Source: Nephrocerus scutellatus (taxonomy: Eukaryota; Arthropoda; Insecta; Diptera; Pipunculidae). From it: 64,000 nt of DNA. Location of the stretch: positions 119,194,930-119,258,929 of the forward strand of contig OX352762.1 in assembly GCA_947095585.1 (NCBI GenBank), in the 5' to 3' direction. Within the stretch, counting starts at the first letter, position 1, and each line of letters starts with the position of its first letter. Under the pieces are notes generated by a model. It had not been told where the DNA came from, ran no database searches, and worked only from the letters and a program-made list of their open reading frames with translations. This document shows positions 32,930 to 45,544 of the stretch, one piece after another. The position numbers were made by a program, and so were the translations under genes.

Positions 32930-34350
32930 TAAAGCCAATGCTACTGGTTTGGATAATTAATCTTTAAAGTTTATACCACATCTCATTAGTTCACTAAATC
33001 ACATTTTTAATCAATGCGAGATGCATTATTATTTTCTAAAATCATGGAAGCCGCTAAAATCATGCCTGTTGCTAGGAGATCCAACAACACTACTGGAGTA
33101 CGCTGGAGGAGTACGCTAATCAGTATACTGCCTTGCCTTGAACAAATTATATCCTGCGTTTAAACTAATAATTTGTTAGCTCCTTTTTAATTTGGTTTTA
33201 GGAAACACCATAGTTGTAATACAGCATTATTAAAAATACTGAATGATGTCCGCATCGAATTTGGTAAGGGCTTCATCTCCATTTTATGTTTGCTGGACTT
33301 CTCAAAGGCTTTTGACTGTTTTAATTTTCAAATTATGTGCGAGAAATTAAGAGTATACTTCGGCTTAAGTAACTTCGCTGTGAAATTTGTTCTTGATTAG
33401 CTTACTGGTAGAACGCAGCAAGTATTTTTAAACGGTAATTACTCCTACACTCTCGAAATACTAGAGTACCACAGCGATCTGTGCTTGGCACCTGCTATTT
33501 GCCTTATATATTAACGATCTCACGAATCTTTGAAAATCCGTTTCCGTGCATATGTACGCTGATGATATACAAGTGTACTTCTCACGCCCCAGAGGGTTTA
33601 TGGAGGATTGTGTTTCCCGATTTAATGATTATTTTGGTCGCATTCATGAGTGGGATCGTGGAAATTGACTGCAAATTAATCAAGCAAAAACAAGCAAAAC
33701 ACGGAACATGCCGCTGGCTAGTGACCTGCCTAGCATAAAGCTTGATGGCAATGCAATCCCGTATTGCAATTAAGTTAAAAATCTTGGAGTTATTAGCAAC
33801 AGTAGTCTGTCAGCTAATGATCATATAAACTCTGTTGTTGGCAGAATATATGGCACCCTTCACTACCTATGGAAAAGTGCTGTCTACACTCCCTAGGGCC
33901 TTTGCTTAAAGCTGGTTCTAACGCTCCTAAAACCACTTTTAGCATACTCTGAAAATATTTACTCCTCCTTGGACTCCTAAAACCACTTTTAGCATACTCT
34001 GAAAATATTTACTCCTCCTTGGACTCAATTTCTTTTCGCAGACTTCAATCTGCTCATAACGCAATGATAAGATACGTTTTTAGATTCCTATATATATTGC
34101 CATGTTTCCAGCTATAACACCGCGATCCTCAATTGTACACTGAGAGATTTCATCATCATTAGAAACTGTATCATCATTCATAACTTATCATATATCCGAA
34201 AGCCCAGCTATATGTTAGATATGATTAAAATTTTGCAGTCCACTCGTTGTCAATGTCTGTGCATTTCTCGTTATAACTACTCAAATAGTAAGTGCATATT
34301 CTGTCTAAACTCATAGAGCTTAGTGATGTATCGTGAGAATCAACAATATA
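32930..34350 (+). mobile_element. Jockey-like LINE reverse transcriptase relic
   Basis: The + strand reads KANATGLDN and FIPHLISSLNHIFNQCEMHY (RT fingers), then FGFRKHHSCNTALLKILNDV, LCLLDFSKAFDCFNFQIMC (first catalytic aspartate region) and TGRTQQVFLNGNYS. A broken VPQGSVLGP region and a degraded YADDIQVY box (CTLMIY... frame near 33550) follow. After these come KNLGVISNSSLSANDHI and LQSAHNAMIRYVFRF. The order is that of jockey-superfamily RTs. At least four frame changes and many stops. A 50-bp tandem duplication at 33924-34023 lies within it. The 5' endonuclease is absent. Confidence 0.75.
33924..34023 (+). repeat. Perfect 50-bp tandem duplication
   Basis: The 50 bases from 'ctcctaaaaccactttta' to 'tactcctccttgga' are repeated immediately and without a mismatch. 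It lies inside the jockey-like RT relic and is therefore younger than the decay around it, or is an assembly artefact. Confidence 0.85.
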
Positions 34351-34359
34351 AGGGGCTGA

Positions 34360-35960
34360 TATTTGCTCGAGTTAACTCAGCCAATGAATGAAGCAGCTGA
34401 TACATGAAAAAGGCACAAAAGAAGGGTACATTTTTTACCATTTTAGTTACTCTTGGAAAAACTATAAACTAAAAATTTTTTCACTGTACATTTTCTTCAT
34501 TACAGTTACATATGGAAGCGAATGAATGGAATCTTTAATTTGTATATTAATTGAATTCAGTTCAATCAAAAGTGTAAATACTCCACTTTGCGGTAATAGG
34601 TGGTTGTTGAAAAAAAATATAGGAAATGAAATATGCAATGAATGGTGAAGCTTGCGGGTGCAGAAAAAAGCTGATACCTAAATGTGTGCAATGGCAACAG
34701 AATCAGCAAACAGCGCGTTTCGGTTTATGCACTTTGCTGCACAAATCGCTTAGCGACATCACTCCTTTACAATATGAGTGTTCGCTTTTATTCACACAAT
34801 ACCCCCTTCAAGGGACTATGTATGCATGAATGTTTTTGTATATTTATACAGAAATGTATCGAACGATTGTGAATTGTAAGCATCGAAGAGAAGAAACCAA
34901 AACAAAGGATTTGTTATTAAAGTTTCATATGTGCACGAGAACGCTCACTTCAACCCCTCCATTTTGCTACTGCAATTCAGTTCAGGGATACAAAAGTAAA
35001 CCACTTAAAAGTGTTATGCGTTGTAACTTCGATTTCATATTCAATCAAGCGTTTTCGACATTTACATTTACAATTTGCTGCGGTATTTAAAGAGTGAGTT
35101 TATTGGTTCAGTCGCCTTGGCACACTTTTCTGTGATTCAGTTTTGCACTGCGATTCTGTAATTGAAGTTAATGCGATGTTGATAGGGAGAAAATATCGGT
35201 TGTTTCTTAAATTATAACAATTTTTTATTTTAGATATTTCTACTGAATTTGTTCTTAGATTTATTTTGTTTATTTTAAAAGATGTGAATAACTTTCTCTA
35301 AAAATTAACAAAAAATTCTATTAAGATTTTTCTATGTAATACCATGTGCAAAATTCGAAACTCATGCGCCTAAACTGTTCCAACAGAATAACGAGGTTGG
35401 ACAGAGTGCAAATCGGGTATGTGGCTTCGTGTAAGTTTGGTGGGGAATTCTATTGATTTAATTTCGAAAACATCCTTGCGTGCACTAGAAATTCTGTGCC
35501 TACAAACTATTTTGTAATTTCTCTGAATAATTCTTTGAGTACAATTAATCCGTTCCCAATTGACATAGTTTGTAAGGATTCTTTAGGCTGCGGCTGGCGG
35601 GTGAGTGGAATGCGCCTTACAAAAGCGAGTATAACGAGTGCATTCTTGATATATTTGAAGATAAATTGTAACACATTAAACAGGATGCATATAGTAACGA
35701 AACACCTTTAGTGCATGGTGATTTCTCACCTGGTAAGTGTACATACTAAGCACACAAAAGCTTCAGGCAAATGAAGAGGGTGTGGTTATAGTCAAATTTA
35801 ATCTAAATTCCTTTGTGTAGCAAATATTTCATTAAGGGTGCTACCAATTGGATTCTGATCTGTAATATGGTGGTTATAGGAAAGAGGGAGTAACTTTTTG
35901 TTGAAGATATACATTTTAACTTGTTTTCTATTCTTACGACATGTATGTAACTATAAAAAA
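34360..35960. other. No gene recognised
   Basis: AT-rich sequence. Overlapping open frames at 34626-35090 and 35496-35711 have no recognisable motif. Confidence 0.4.
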
Positions 35961-35964
35961 TATG

Positions 35965-36125
35965 AGTTATTCTAGAGCACCAGAGCCTACCGAGTTATAT
36001 TCTCACCATGGTGTTGACACCGCGGTAATGCTCGTAGATCTCATTATTATATAGTCTTTGAAATCGTCCTTTTTCACATACCTTGCCAACAATTCCTGGT
36101 AAGACCGTTACATTTTAAAACAGTT
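35965..36125 (-). mobile_element. RTE-A LINE fragment
   Basis: Antisense match to 41850-41975: 'ccagagcctaccgag', 'ggtgttgacaccgcggtaatgctcgtagatctcatt'. It is a separate piece from the copy starting at 36200, because the same segment occurs again inside that copy. Confidence 0.6.
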
Positions 36126-36199
36126 ACATGGATGTCAAAGCTAAATCCCTGTTTTTAATAGTGTTGACATATTAAAGCAAGCTTTGTTATTCCACATGG

Positions 36200-38300
36200 A
36201 AAGTGGAATCAACATCAGCTCTACAAACGGTGTCCGGTCAATGCCTCCGGCAAAAAATCTCTCCACCAGAACCAATTTGGAGCCGATGTCATCCAGTATT
36301 GCATCCTTAAACTCTGGACGTCCTGGTCTTTGCCATCCTTCCAGCGTAGGATTGGCCGGCCTCGCTGTCGTGTTCTATAAATATTACTGCAAAAACTTTC
36401 CGAGTAGGATCCTCTTCGCCCACCGGTGTTTACAGAGCTTAATTCTCTTCACGATGAAAAAATTGCGGTAATGCTCATAAATCTCATAATTATAGAGTTT
36501 CCGGAATCGCCCTTCCTCGCATACGGGGTCAAAAATTCACTGTAAGACTCTTCTCTCGAAGGTGGCTAAGAGATTGTGATATTCTTGCTTAGCACCAAAG
36601 TCTGGGATCCATATGTAAGTACTTGAATGACCACTATCTTATATACCAGCAGCTTGGATGTTATGGTTAAATTCCTGGATTTAAGAGTCTTGAGAGAATT
36701 AGGTAGGGTTTTTTGGCTTTGAACAATCGTGCGTGTATTTCTGGTTCGCGCTCTACAATTTGAATTGAGGGCAAATATTGGAACTTCTACTCGCAGAAGT
36801 GGCCGGCATGTACTTTGTTTTGTTTGTTCTCTCATTTATGTGCAGGCCTATATTTCGTGCCACCCGCTCGATCTGGATGAAAGCTTTCTGTACTGTTCTT
36901 TTGTTTCTACCAACTATGTCAATATCATCTGCGTAAGCCAGTATCTAAATGGATTTATAGAGGATCCGGGCCATCCTCTTGCCGAAGCCTGTTATAAATG
37001 TTGAATGGGCTTAAAGGTGATCCGGATATTTTTACTTGGCTTATAACATATTGGTCATGGACAAGCTATATAGTCGTGTCAGTTCTTTTTTGGATGCCCA
37101 GTTCTCTCATGGCTTTATAAAGTTCTACTCTGCCAATGCTATCATAGGGGGTTTAAGGTCTACAAAAAGATGGTGTAGTGAGTTTTGAAACTCTAGACAT
37201 TTTTCAATAACCTTTCTAATGGTTTAAATTTGATCAGTTGTTGGTCTTGAAGGATAGAGGAGAAAATCTTATACGCGGTACTTAACAAATAAGTTATACC
37301 GCGATAATTTCTGAAGGTTATGATATATGTTTTTTATTTATGGGTTACAGGATGCCTCTTTGCCAGTCTTCTGGCATCGATTCTTCTTCCCATACTTGCA
37401 CTATTATCTCATGAAGTGCTTAGTGTATTGGGGGAACTCCTGTTTTAATCATCTCGGTCGGCCTTATTATTTTGGAGCTGATTTATCGCTGTGCTAAATT
37501 CGTCTATGCTTGGCGGCGTAGCATAGTGTGGTCTTTGGTTATTTGTGGAGCCTCCAATTTTTCAGTTAGCAACTGATGAATGTGCACTTCCCATCACTCT
37601 AAGATGCCTTTGAGATCGGCGATCGTATTACCCTCTTTGTCTTTGCAGTATGTGTAATGCGGTGTATATTGCGTTATACCGCAAACTCTTTGGTAGAAAT
37701 TCCGCATTGGGTGCAGTCCCCGCTCTCTGTACTGTTCTAGTTCACGGGCGAGATTCTTCTCCCAGGCTGCTTTTTTTCGCATGTGAACTCTTCTGAGCTC
37801 TTTATATCCATCTGCGCGTGGCCGCGTTCTATGAGATTATTGTATTGCTCGGTACGCAACATTCTTACGTTCAATCGCTAGCATATATTTGTCATCAAAC
37901 CAGTCGTTCCGATCTCTACGACTACTGCCTAAAATGGAGTCAGCAGTACAAATGACAGTATTCTTAAGGCGTATCCATTTCTCTACTACGCCCAACATCT
38001 AAGTCCCAGGACTTAATCTCCCTGCATTTAGGGCGAGTCATATCGCTTGATCGGAGTTCTTTCTGATATCTTCGTTACGAAGGGCAGCAGTGTTGACTCG
38101 AATCTGCTTCTCGGATGGCATTCATATCCCCCAGAATGAGTTTTACGTCGCATACTGAGGACAGGCATGTTGTTCCCTTTCGACTGATTCAAAGAATTCT
38201 TCTTTTTCATCATCTGAGGAATCCTCTGTAGGTGCGTGAACGTTGATGAGGATTATTTTTTAAAATCTGCCCCACACGCGAATGGTGCATAGCCATTCAT
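36200..38300 (-). mobile_element. RTE-A LINE, longest copy (endonuclease end to C-terminus)
   Basis: From high to low coordinates on the minus strand. An endonuclease piece comes first, with NVHAPTEDSSDDEKEEFFE and a frame-shifted KLILGDMNA motif. Next is a linker with DRNDWFDDKYM, RKKAAWEKNLARELEQYRER and HYTYCKDKEGNTIADLKGIL. A badly broken RT follows that still carries YADDIDIVGRN near 36905-36945. The thumb and C-terminal region follow, with KSRNLTITSKLLVYK and VLTYGSQTLVLSK, to the 3' end at 'ggctctacaaacggtgtccgg'-like sequence. The copy lacks the first half of the endonuclease. Stops and frameshifts throughout. It and the nearby fragments at 31712-32735 and 35965 share the minus orientation. 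Confidence 0.8.
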
Positions 38301-41300
38301 TTACTGCCATTCATTTACTGCTTTTAAGCCGATAACGGTACGTTTCATTCTTTTGCTGACCCCACTTCGAGCATGCATGACAATTGTAATATATACCATA
38401 TTCTGATTTTTTTAAGACACCAAATACATTTATATAATATAAAATATGAAGACTAAAATACATATTGGTCTGAAGTTGTTGATGATTTTTTCTTATCCAA
38501 CTTTTTGGTCGATTACACCCATATGTTAGTAACGCAGGGTTAATAGGAAAAACCAGCATTAATTTTTAAATTTTTAAACACTTGTTTCAATCCTATGTAT
38601 CTTATTGAAAAACAACAAAAGAAAAAATAATTAAAACAATATGGAATGATTTAGGATATTTCTCTGTGTGGCAATTGATTAATTTTGTATTACATTTATA
38701 ATGAAAAAGCTTCTTTGATATATAAGTCGAAATTATATTATAACAATTACAGTTAATACCTACTTATATTGCATTTTGTTCCACATTTCGTTCAAACATC
38801 AATGAGCAGACATATAGGGAGCATGACTGAGGAGCTCCATACAAACGAAACTTAAATAATATCAAAAGACAAAGAACATAATAAAGACAATTCAAAACGA
38901 TCTCCTAAATCAAGGACTTTGTTATCCGTCGTAAATTCGTCTCCTTGTTATTGTAGTTATTCGCTTCCTTACTCGCCAAAGAACTTAATAGGGTGTAAGG
39001 GAAAAAATTGTGAATGGCAAACAAACATACTAGGAGCTATGAGAGAGAATCCATTATATCTATGAAATAGGAGTCATTGCGGTTCCGCAACCCGCACAAT
39101 AAAGAGGATGAAAATCTGCCGAGCGATAAACAGCTCCTTTCTTCCTGCAATTCTCATTGTTGGCTGATTAAATGGATCTGCTGAAAAGTATTACGGTTTT
39201 GAAAATCCTACTCCAAGAAATAATATGCGCATAGGCAACAAAAAATGCAAAACAAAACAAAAAGTAAAGCAAACTCAAGTCAAGAGGACATGTTCTTTTT
39301 TAAAAGAAAAGGCACACATACCTATATATTAGAAAGCAAAAGTAGAAGAAGTAAAGTAACAAATTTCAAAACCATGAAACCTTGACATGTGCTGGAATTT
39401 ATTGTTCCTGCTCTGATATAAGCAATTTCATTGCTCTTTGTTTCGTGGACGCTTGGCTTAGAGTTCCGGGAATAATCCCATGAAGAATTCTTTGCGGAGG
39501 ACTGCGAACTAATTCGAAAAATGGTAGCCACAACATTAATTCTAGTTTCGTTTTAAGCTGAATTTCTTCAATTTTCGAATTCCCTTTAAAAAATTACATT
39601 TAATTTGTTTGTGTGTATCCGGTGGAATGTTGAATATTAGTACATACTACTCCGATAGCTGTGAAAAGTTAGTCGGGACTTTCGACTTTAAGCCATGCTT
39701 GCAATAAGCACACCTTTTATACAAACCAAACCAAAAACCAAAAAAAAAACCAAAAATTACCTATAATCCATACTCCGCTTCCGTGGAAATAGACAAAAGC
39801 TCGAGAAAAATATCAACCAACAAAAACACTTGGCTACCCTATTTGGCCACAACAACATACAATGTGCCAACTAACGGATGGAAAGATCAAAGTTGAATGT
39901 TTATTATACAATTGTGTGTGAGTGTGTGTGTGCGAGTATGCCGTGTATCCTTTTCTTAAGACGGTTTGTATTTTATGATGCCATTTTTTCACATCGTATT
40001 TAGGTTTTTTCTTTTTCCGCTCAATTGTTTTGTTTGCTCTACAATCGAATGATAAACGCACCGCAACGTTTTGCAGCCTTAGAGGCTCCACTAAGTGGTG
40101 AGACATGCTAGCGGCACGAGAAACAAAGAGCCTAGATGTGATATCTCCATCGTGGGTACAGGAACACGCTAAGCACTCAAAGCGTTTGCCCTGTACTTTA
40201 TTGGCCGACATCGTCTTTGTTCGCCCTATGTGGTTGTATTATGACACTCGGAAATACAATGCATTCCATACATACATTCGATAGATACAAAGGACACATA
40301 CATAAATCACGCTTTGTAGGTACGCGATGGAATTTCAGTGGCGCAACTATTTTCCCTAACCGGAAGCAACCAATAAAGAGGCGATGCCAAAGGCAGGTTA
40401 GATGCCGGTTAAAGGCTGCTTAGCGGCTGCTCCTCCGATGACAAGGGGAGTCAGCCCCATCCAACGGAACATGGAAAATTATTATTATTAGTAGTAGAAT
40501 ATGCGAGTACGTACACATAATATGAGACTAACAGTTTCCTTGAGTATTGTATTAAGTATAAGGACTAATGTGCACGCATACATATCTTACTTCTATGGTA
40601 GGGTGCGGCATTGATGCTAATGTATATTTTCTAAAGGGAGAAATACTTCTCTCGTATATTCGCTTTGTGTCCTTTATTGAAGTTGATGATTTTTTGTGTT
40701 TTTGTTTTTTGAATTAATTTATTATATGTACTGGTATTTTATATTAAATTCAAGTAACTATTTTCTTATTGAGGATTACTTAGTTCCTAGGGCATATATG
40801 TGTTGTAAAATTACTAAAAATTATGGTTTAAAGCCTTATATTCAAGGCTACCCGGTACCGATTACAAGGTATGGTGCCATATTCTTCGCTTAGTATATCT
40901 TATATATATAAAAATATAAAGTAACTGGGGGACCTTCCAAGAATCAATTAAAGGGGAACATTTTTGCACATTGTAGCTTAAACTCGAAATATCCTTGTAA
41001 ATCTCAACGACTATTTTCCCACTCACTCTAACGCTCGTATGCCTTTCACTTTGCAGTCCTCCTATAAACCTCTCTGCTTCTTGGCAAATAGACGACTTAC
41101 TTCATGGTAGTGATCATTGACCCATCACTATAAAGCTTTTTACAGGTCATTAAAAATTTAGATCATCTAAGCACATTAAATAGAGTATATATCTAGCAAA
41201 CTAGGCAAAATTTCAAAATTTCGAGAACTAGTCTCTTACGAGGTTAATATGACCAACAAACTAACAACATCAATAGGCAAGTAGCTAAATTTCCATCTAT

Positions 41301-41325
41301 CCATCTGATAAAAAGCACCAATGAC
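38301..41325. other. No gene recognised
   Basis: AT-rich sequence. (GT)n lies near 39913-39935, an A-rich 'aaacc' tract at about 39722-39765 and (TTA)n near 40478-40492. The 125-codon minus-strand frame at 39834-40211 runs through the (GT)n and has no domain I recognise. Confidence 0.4.
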
Positions 41326-41330
41326 CCCGG

Positions 41331-41640
41331 TTGTGGAGCCAAATATGATGATGAAGTTTATATAGTTAGACCTTTTTCATATCTGAAATTCCCTCTTAAA
41401 TTTTGCGTTGGAATTTGGTACGCTAGAAGGTTTTGCGTATGGGGTAGCCTTTTGAAAATTTTCCATTTATTTTGCTTATTCTGTTGAAGGAGCGCAGGCG
41501 CAATACACGCACTTTTTCTGAAAATGGTTTGTAGTCATTGGGATGGATTCCATTCCAACGCAAAATTTAAGAGGGAATTTCAGATATCAAAAAGGGCTAA
41601 CTATATAAACTTCATCATCATATTTGGCTCTACAACCGGA
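41331..41640. repeat. Inverted repeat with arms of about 90 bp
   Basis: 41331-41420 reads '...ggttgtggagccaaatatg', 'atgatgaagtttatatagtt' and 'tctgaaattccctcttaaat' in that order. The reverse complement of about 41549-41640 reads the same, with few mismatches. The spacer is about 130 bases. The outer part of each arm is the RTE-A 3' terminus; the inner part is non-RTE flank. Confidence 0.8.
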
Positions 41641-42600
41641 GTCCGGTCCTGGCCTCCCGCAAAAACTCTCTCCACCGGTTCCGATTTCCAGCCGATGTCA
41701 TCCAGTGTGGCATCCCTAAACTCTGGGCATCATGGTCTACGCTATCCTTCCAGCGTATGCTTGGCCGGCCTCGCTGTCGTGTTCCATAAATCCTACCGCA
41801 AAGGACTTTCCGAGCAGGATCCTCTTCGCTCATGCGAGCTAAGTGTCCTGCCCACCGGAGCCTACCGAGCTTAATTTTCTTCACGATGTCGACATCGCGG
41901 TAGCGCTCGTAGATCTCATCATTATAGAGTCTCCGGAATCCTCCTTCCCCACATACGGGGACAACAATTCTCCGTAAGACTTTTCTCTCGAACGCGGCTA
42001 AGAGGTCAGAATGGTTTTTGCTAAGCACCCAAGTCTCGGATTCATATGTAAGTACTGGTATGACCATTGTCTTATATATCAGCAGCTTGGATGCTATGGT
42101 TAAGTTCCTGGATTTGAAGAGTCTTGAAAGACTATAGTAGGCTTTGTTGGCTTTAAGCAACCGTGCGCGTATTTCTGGTTCCATGCTGTTATCGGCAGCT
42201 ATAGTGGACCAAGAGAGTTAAAGGATTGCACTACTTCAAATTCGCGCTCCACTATTTGAATTGAGGGACCAATGTTAGATTTTCTACTCGCAGACGTGGC
42301 CACCATGTACTTTGTTTTGCTCTCATTTATGTGCAGCCCCAGATTTTGAGCCGCCTGCTCTATATGGATGAAAGCTTCCTGTACAGCTCTTTGGTTTCTA
42401 CCAACGCTGTCAATATCACCTGCGTAAGACAGTATCTGAGTGGACATATAGAGGATTGTTCCTCTCGCCCTTACGTCAGAGTCTCGGATCACTTTCTCCA
42501 ACGCCAGGTTGAAGAGGACGCAGGCCAGTCCATCCCCTTGTCGGAGCCCGTTATAGATGTTGAATGGGCTTCATAGTCATTCGTATATTTTGACTTGGCT
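41620..42600 (-). mobile_element. RTE-A LINE, best-preserved C-terminal half
   Basis: Two long minus-strand frames. 42501-42199 begins MEKVIRDSDVRARGTILYM and carries the catalytic box mutated to YAGD (QILSYAGDIDSVGRN) and HINESKTKYMVATSASRKS. 42184-41630 has MEPEIRARLLKANKAYYSL, SRNLTIASKLLIYKTMVIPV, ETWVLSKNHSDLLAAFERK, RRLYNDEIYERYRDVDIVKK and RWAGHLARMSEEDPARKV, and ends in REFLREARTGLRL. One stop separates the frames. K-TKYM, LTYESETWVL and RWAGHLARM are usual for RTE-type LINEs of insects. It is truncated within the RT at about 42600 and is the youngest-looking RTE-A copy in the window. Confidence 0.88.
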
Positions 42601-42609
42601 TGTAACATG

Positions 42610-43965
42610 AAAAGAAAGATCTCCCAGTCCGTATTTTCTTTCCCTATATACAGAACGAAATCGTGTCAAGAAAATGGATCAACCAATAACAATCTTAGAA
42701 TTGCAGTCATGCTTAAACAAATTAAAAGGTAACACATCTGGCTATAATTAGTTCCTATCCTATATTAAAAAATTTACCAATATTACTTTCAAAACTTATT
42801 CCTTTATACATAAATTGTAATTTCACTATATGCGGCATAATACAAAGATTCCATTATTGATCAGTCGGAATCAAAAGAGCATTTAGAAACACGAGTAAAA
42901 TGCAAATTCAAATTTCCAGAATCACATTCCATTTTATCAATAGATACTCCAAATAACATTACAATTCGTGCTGGATATCAAAAGATCGACTAACCACTTT
43001 TCAGTAACAAATACGTTATCATCGCATGCAACAAACCTAATTACTTTAAGCGAGTGCATCAAAGCGAAATTAATACGTATGAGCAGAGATGTAATTCACA
43101 ATGTTGAAGCATTTAGACTCTCATGAAGCGCATAAAGATAGAGGACAGATAGGGCATTAGACCCATTGTCTGTCTATCTATTGCTTCCAATCTCAAAGTG
43201 TATTATGGGCAAATATTTGTCCATTCATTGCGGAAAGCGTAATGTCATATCATGTGAATATCTCAGTTGATTGGATGTGTTGTTGATGACAATGCGATGA
43301 CGATGATGAAGGCACCCACATAGGACGACGCATACTACATCTGACTCATTTGTTTGTTTGTTCGTTACTTGTGCTTGAAGGGTTACATTTGTACCATCAT
43401 TTACGTCCACAAAAGCGGAAGAGCTCCGTTTTTTGGATATGCAACGTAAAATTAACTGACATCTTACAATTCAGCTAAAGGTAAAATGTTAATGAACCTA
43501 TTAAAAATGAAGTGATACTCATTGCAATAAAACCATTCGTAATCCTTCAAATCAAAGTTAATAAAGGTCACGTAATAAGGATGCAAAAAAAATTGCTCCT
43601 GAGTAGATACTAATGCAAATATCACCAGAAATTTATACTGAATCAAATAACTATTTGAAATAAAACGCACAATGGTAAATTTGTTAAAAGAAATGTAGCA
43701 AAGCTAACGAAGTCTTCATTGTCGACATTAGTAAAACCTCACATGGATGTATAAATGAGTTAGCACACTGCGTTAAGCAATTATCTTTGCAATCCTTTAA
43801 GTGGACGATTTTATACTCGATTTTGTTCCTAAAGAATGTACCTTATTAGTACAGGCCGTGGACTTAACATATACCCTTAGAAAAGGTCCAATGGCATCAA
43901 AACACACAAGCAAGGCGGCATATTGACTTTTCAATGTCTGAAGATAAGGCGGTTTCCAAAATTCA
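42610..43965. other. No gene recognised
   Basis: AT-rich sequence with no recognisable coding or repeat family. Confidence 0.35.
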
Positions 43966-43969
43966 ATAA

Positions 43970-44180
43970 CTCAACTGTGTGTTGTATGCGGCACTATCTT
44001 GTTGAAACCAACCTTTTCCAATTTATCCCAAAAATAATCAGTTAATATGGTTCGGTAGAGATCTCCATTGATTGTGACTGCGTTGCCAGCCTCATTATGG
44101 GCCAATGACATCCCTCCAGCATGAAACCAGTTTGAAATCAGAATAGCTTTTGATTGCTAAGTAACCTTAATGTAAAAATG
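43970..44180 (-). mobile_element. Mariner-like transposase fragment
   Basis: The minus strand reads ISNWFHAGGMSLAHNEAGNA, then VTINGDLYRTILTDYFWDKL, and in a shifted frame the QQD-type remnant (FNKIV...). It corresponds to the GNAATVNGDHYKAILTNF region of the relic at 1123-1990 but is clearly a different copy. No termini seen. Confidence 0.65.
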
Positions 44181-44184
44181 GGCG

Positions 44185-45540
44185 CCCAAATTGAAAAATG
44201 TATGCCCATAAGTTCTGCTTAAGATCGTGGCCTTAAAATGTCATAGCACCAATGAAAATTTCACATTCACTTACTTGCCTTGGCATTGCTTGAAATTTTA
44301 CATAATCTACACGTGTATCTATGTGTATGCATGTACAACCACCCTCCTAATTTCCAGTGGATTACGAACTGCCGCAAACACAATACATGGATTATGACAG
44401 AATATTTCTTTTTTTTTTATTATGAAAGCGTATAATGACATTTCTGATATTTACAATCCGCATATTCAGAATAAAATGCCTGTCTATTATCTCTAAAAGA
44501 GCAGTGGACCCTTGAGTGTTGCTGTAAGTGTCATTCAAAGACATACTAATTATTGTATAGGTACGTTATGCAGGTGGAATGAACCTATGCGCACATGTTT
44601 CGCAACACATCTAGGAAGAGAATTCTATGAATTGAAATAATCACATCCCTCTCAAGGGTTGTTAGCCGCTTGTCTCACACCCACCTCTAACTTCACTGCT
44701 CTGTGTTATTGAACCAGAGAACATGGTCATAGAGTGAATACATAATCGTACGTGACTAGACTTCCTGCAAGCCAACTGTAGTCGGGCCTACGCTAGTAAT
44801 CACGAACAAAAGGATATAAAGACCAACGAATCGAATATTCCAAGTAATCCTTAATGGTCTATTGAAATAAGCCCATTCAAAGGAATGCAAAAAATGCAAG
44901 TCCCAACCGGAGACTGTACCGAACACCGCCTGTGGAGTGTAATTCCTGTTCGACTGCTATTATTATTGGTGCCTTGCCAATCTACAGGTCTGCAATATAT
45001 TACTGGAAATGGCAATAATTTTGGCACAGTTGGCTTTATTTCTATTTAACACAAATATATTATACGCTATGCGAATAAGTATTGCATAATTAAAGACAAC
45101 TAAAACCGTAGACAGACAACATACAATGTGAGTTGCATTAAAATCAACGAAAATCGCGGTTGCCTGTGGGACATGGTATACAATGATCAGGTAATAAATA
45201 TGTCACGTAAAAATTAAGCGTATTATTGTAATCCTAACATCCATACCAACACGAAGATTGTTTTCGCACACAACAGACACTTGGTGTCAAAGCAAACAAA
45301 CAACAAAGTTCAAGGCGAAACTTTACAAAAGAGAAGAAATACAAATTAAATTCTACTTTAAGAAGTTCCACTGGAAATCGTTTTCCCTAAGATACAATGC
45401 AGCTAAAACCCGGTTTCACAAAGTGTGTTTCAACTCAGTTTAAGCTCGAATCAGAGTTTAAAATCTTGAGCAAACGGTGTTTTCAGTGCAAGTTTAAACG
45501 TCACAGATAGATTAAATAGGCTGTCAGCCATCAATAAAAT
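44185..45540. other. No gene recognised
   Basis: AT-rich sequence with short unrecognised open frames only. Confidence 0.35.
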
Positions 45541-45544
45541 AGAT

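Noticed and set aside
39834..40211. 125-codon minus-strand open frame
   Set aside because: Runs through a (GT)n repeat that gives an HTHTHT stretch. No domain, no splice context.
40375..40495. Second SINE type ending in (TTA)n
   Set aside because: Only one copy is visible, no Pol III boxes were found, and the short repeat could be an ordinary microsatellite.
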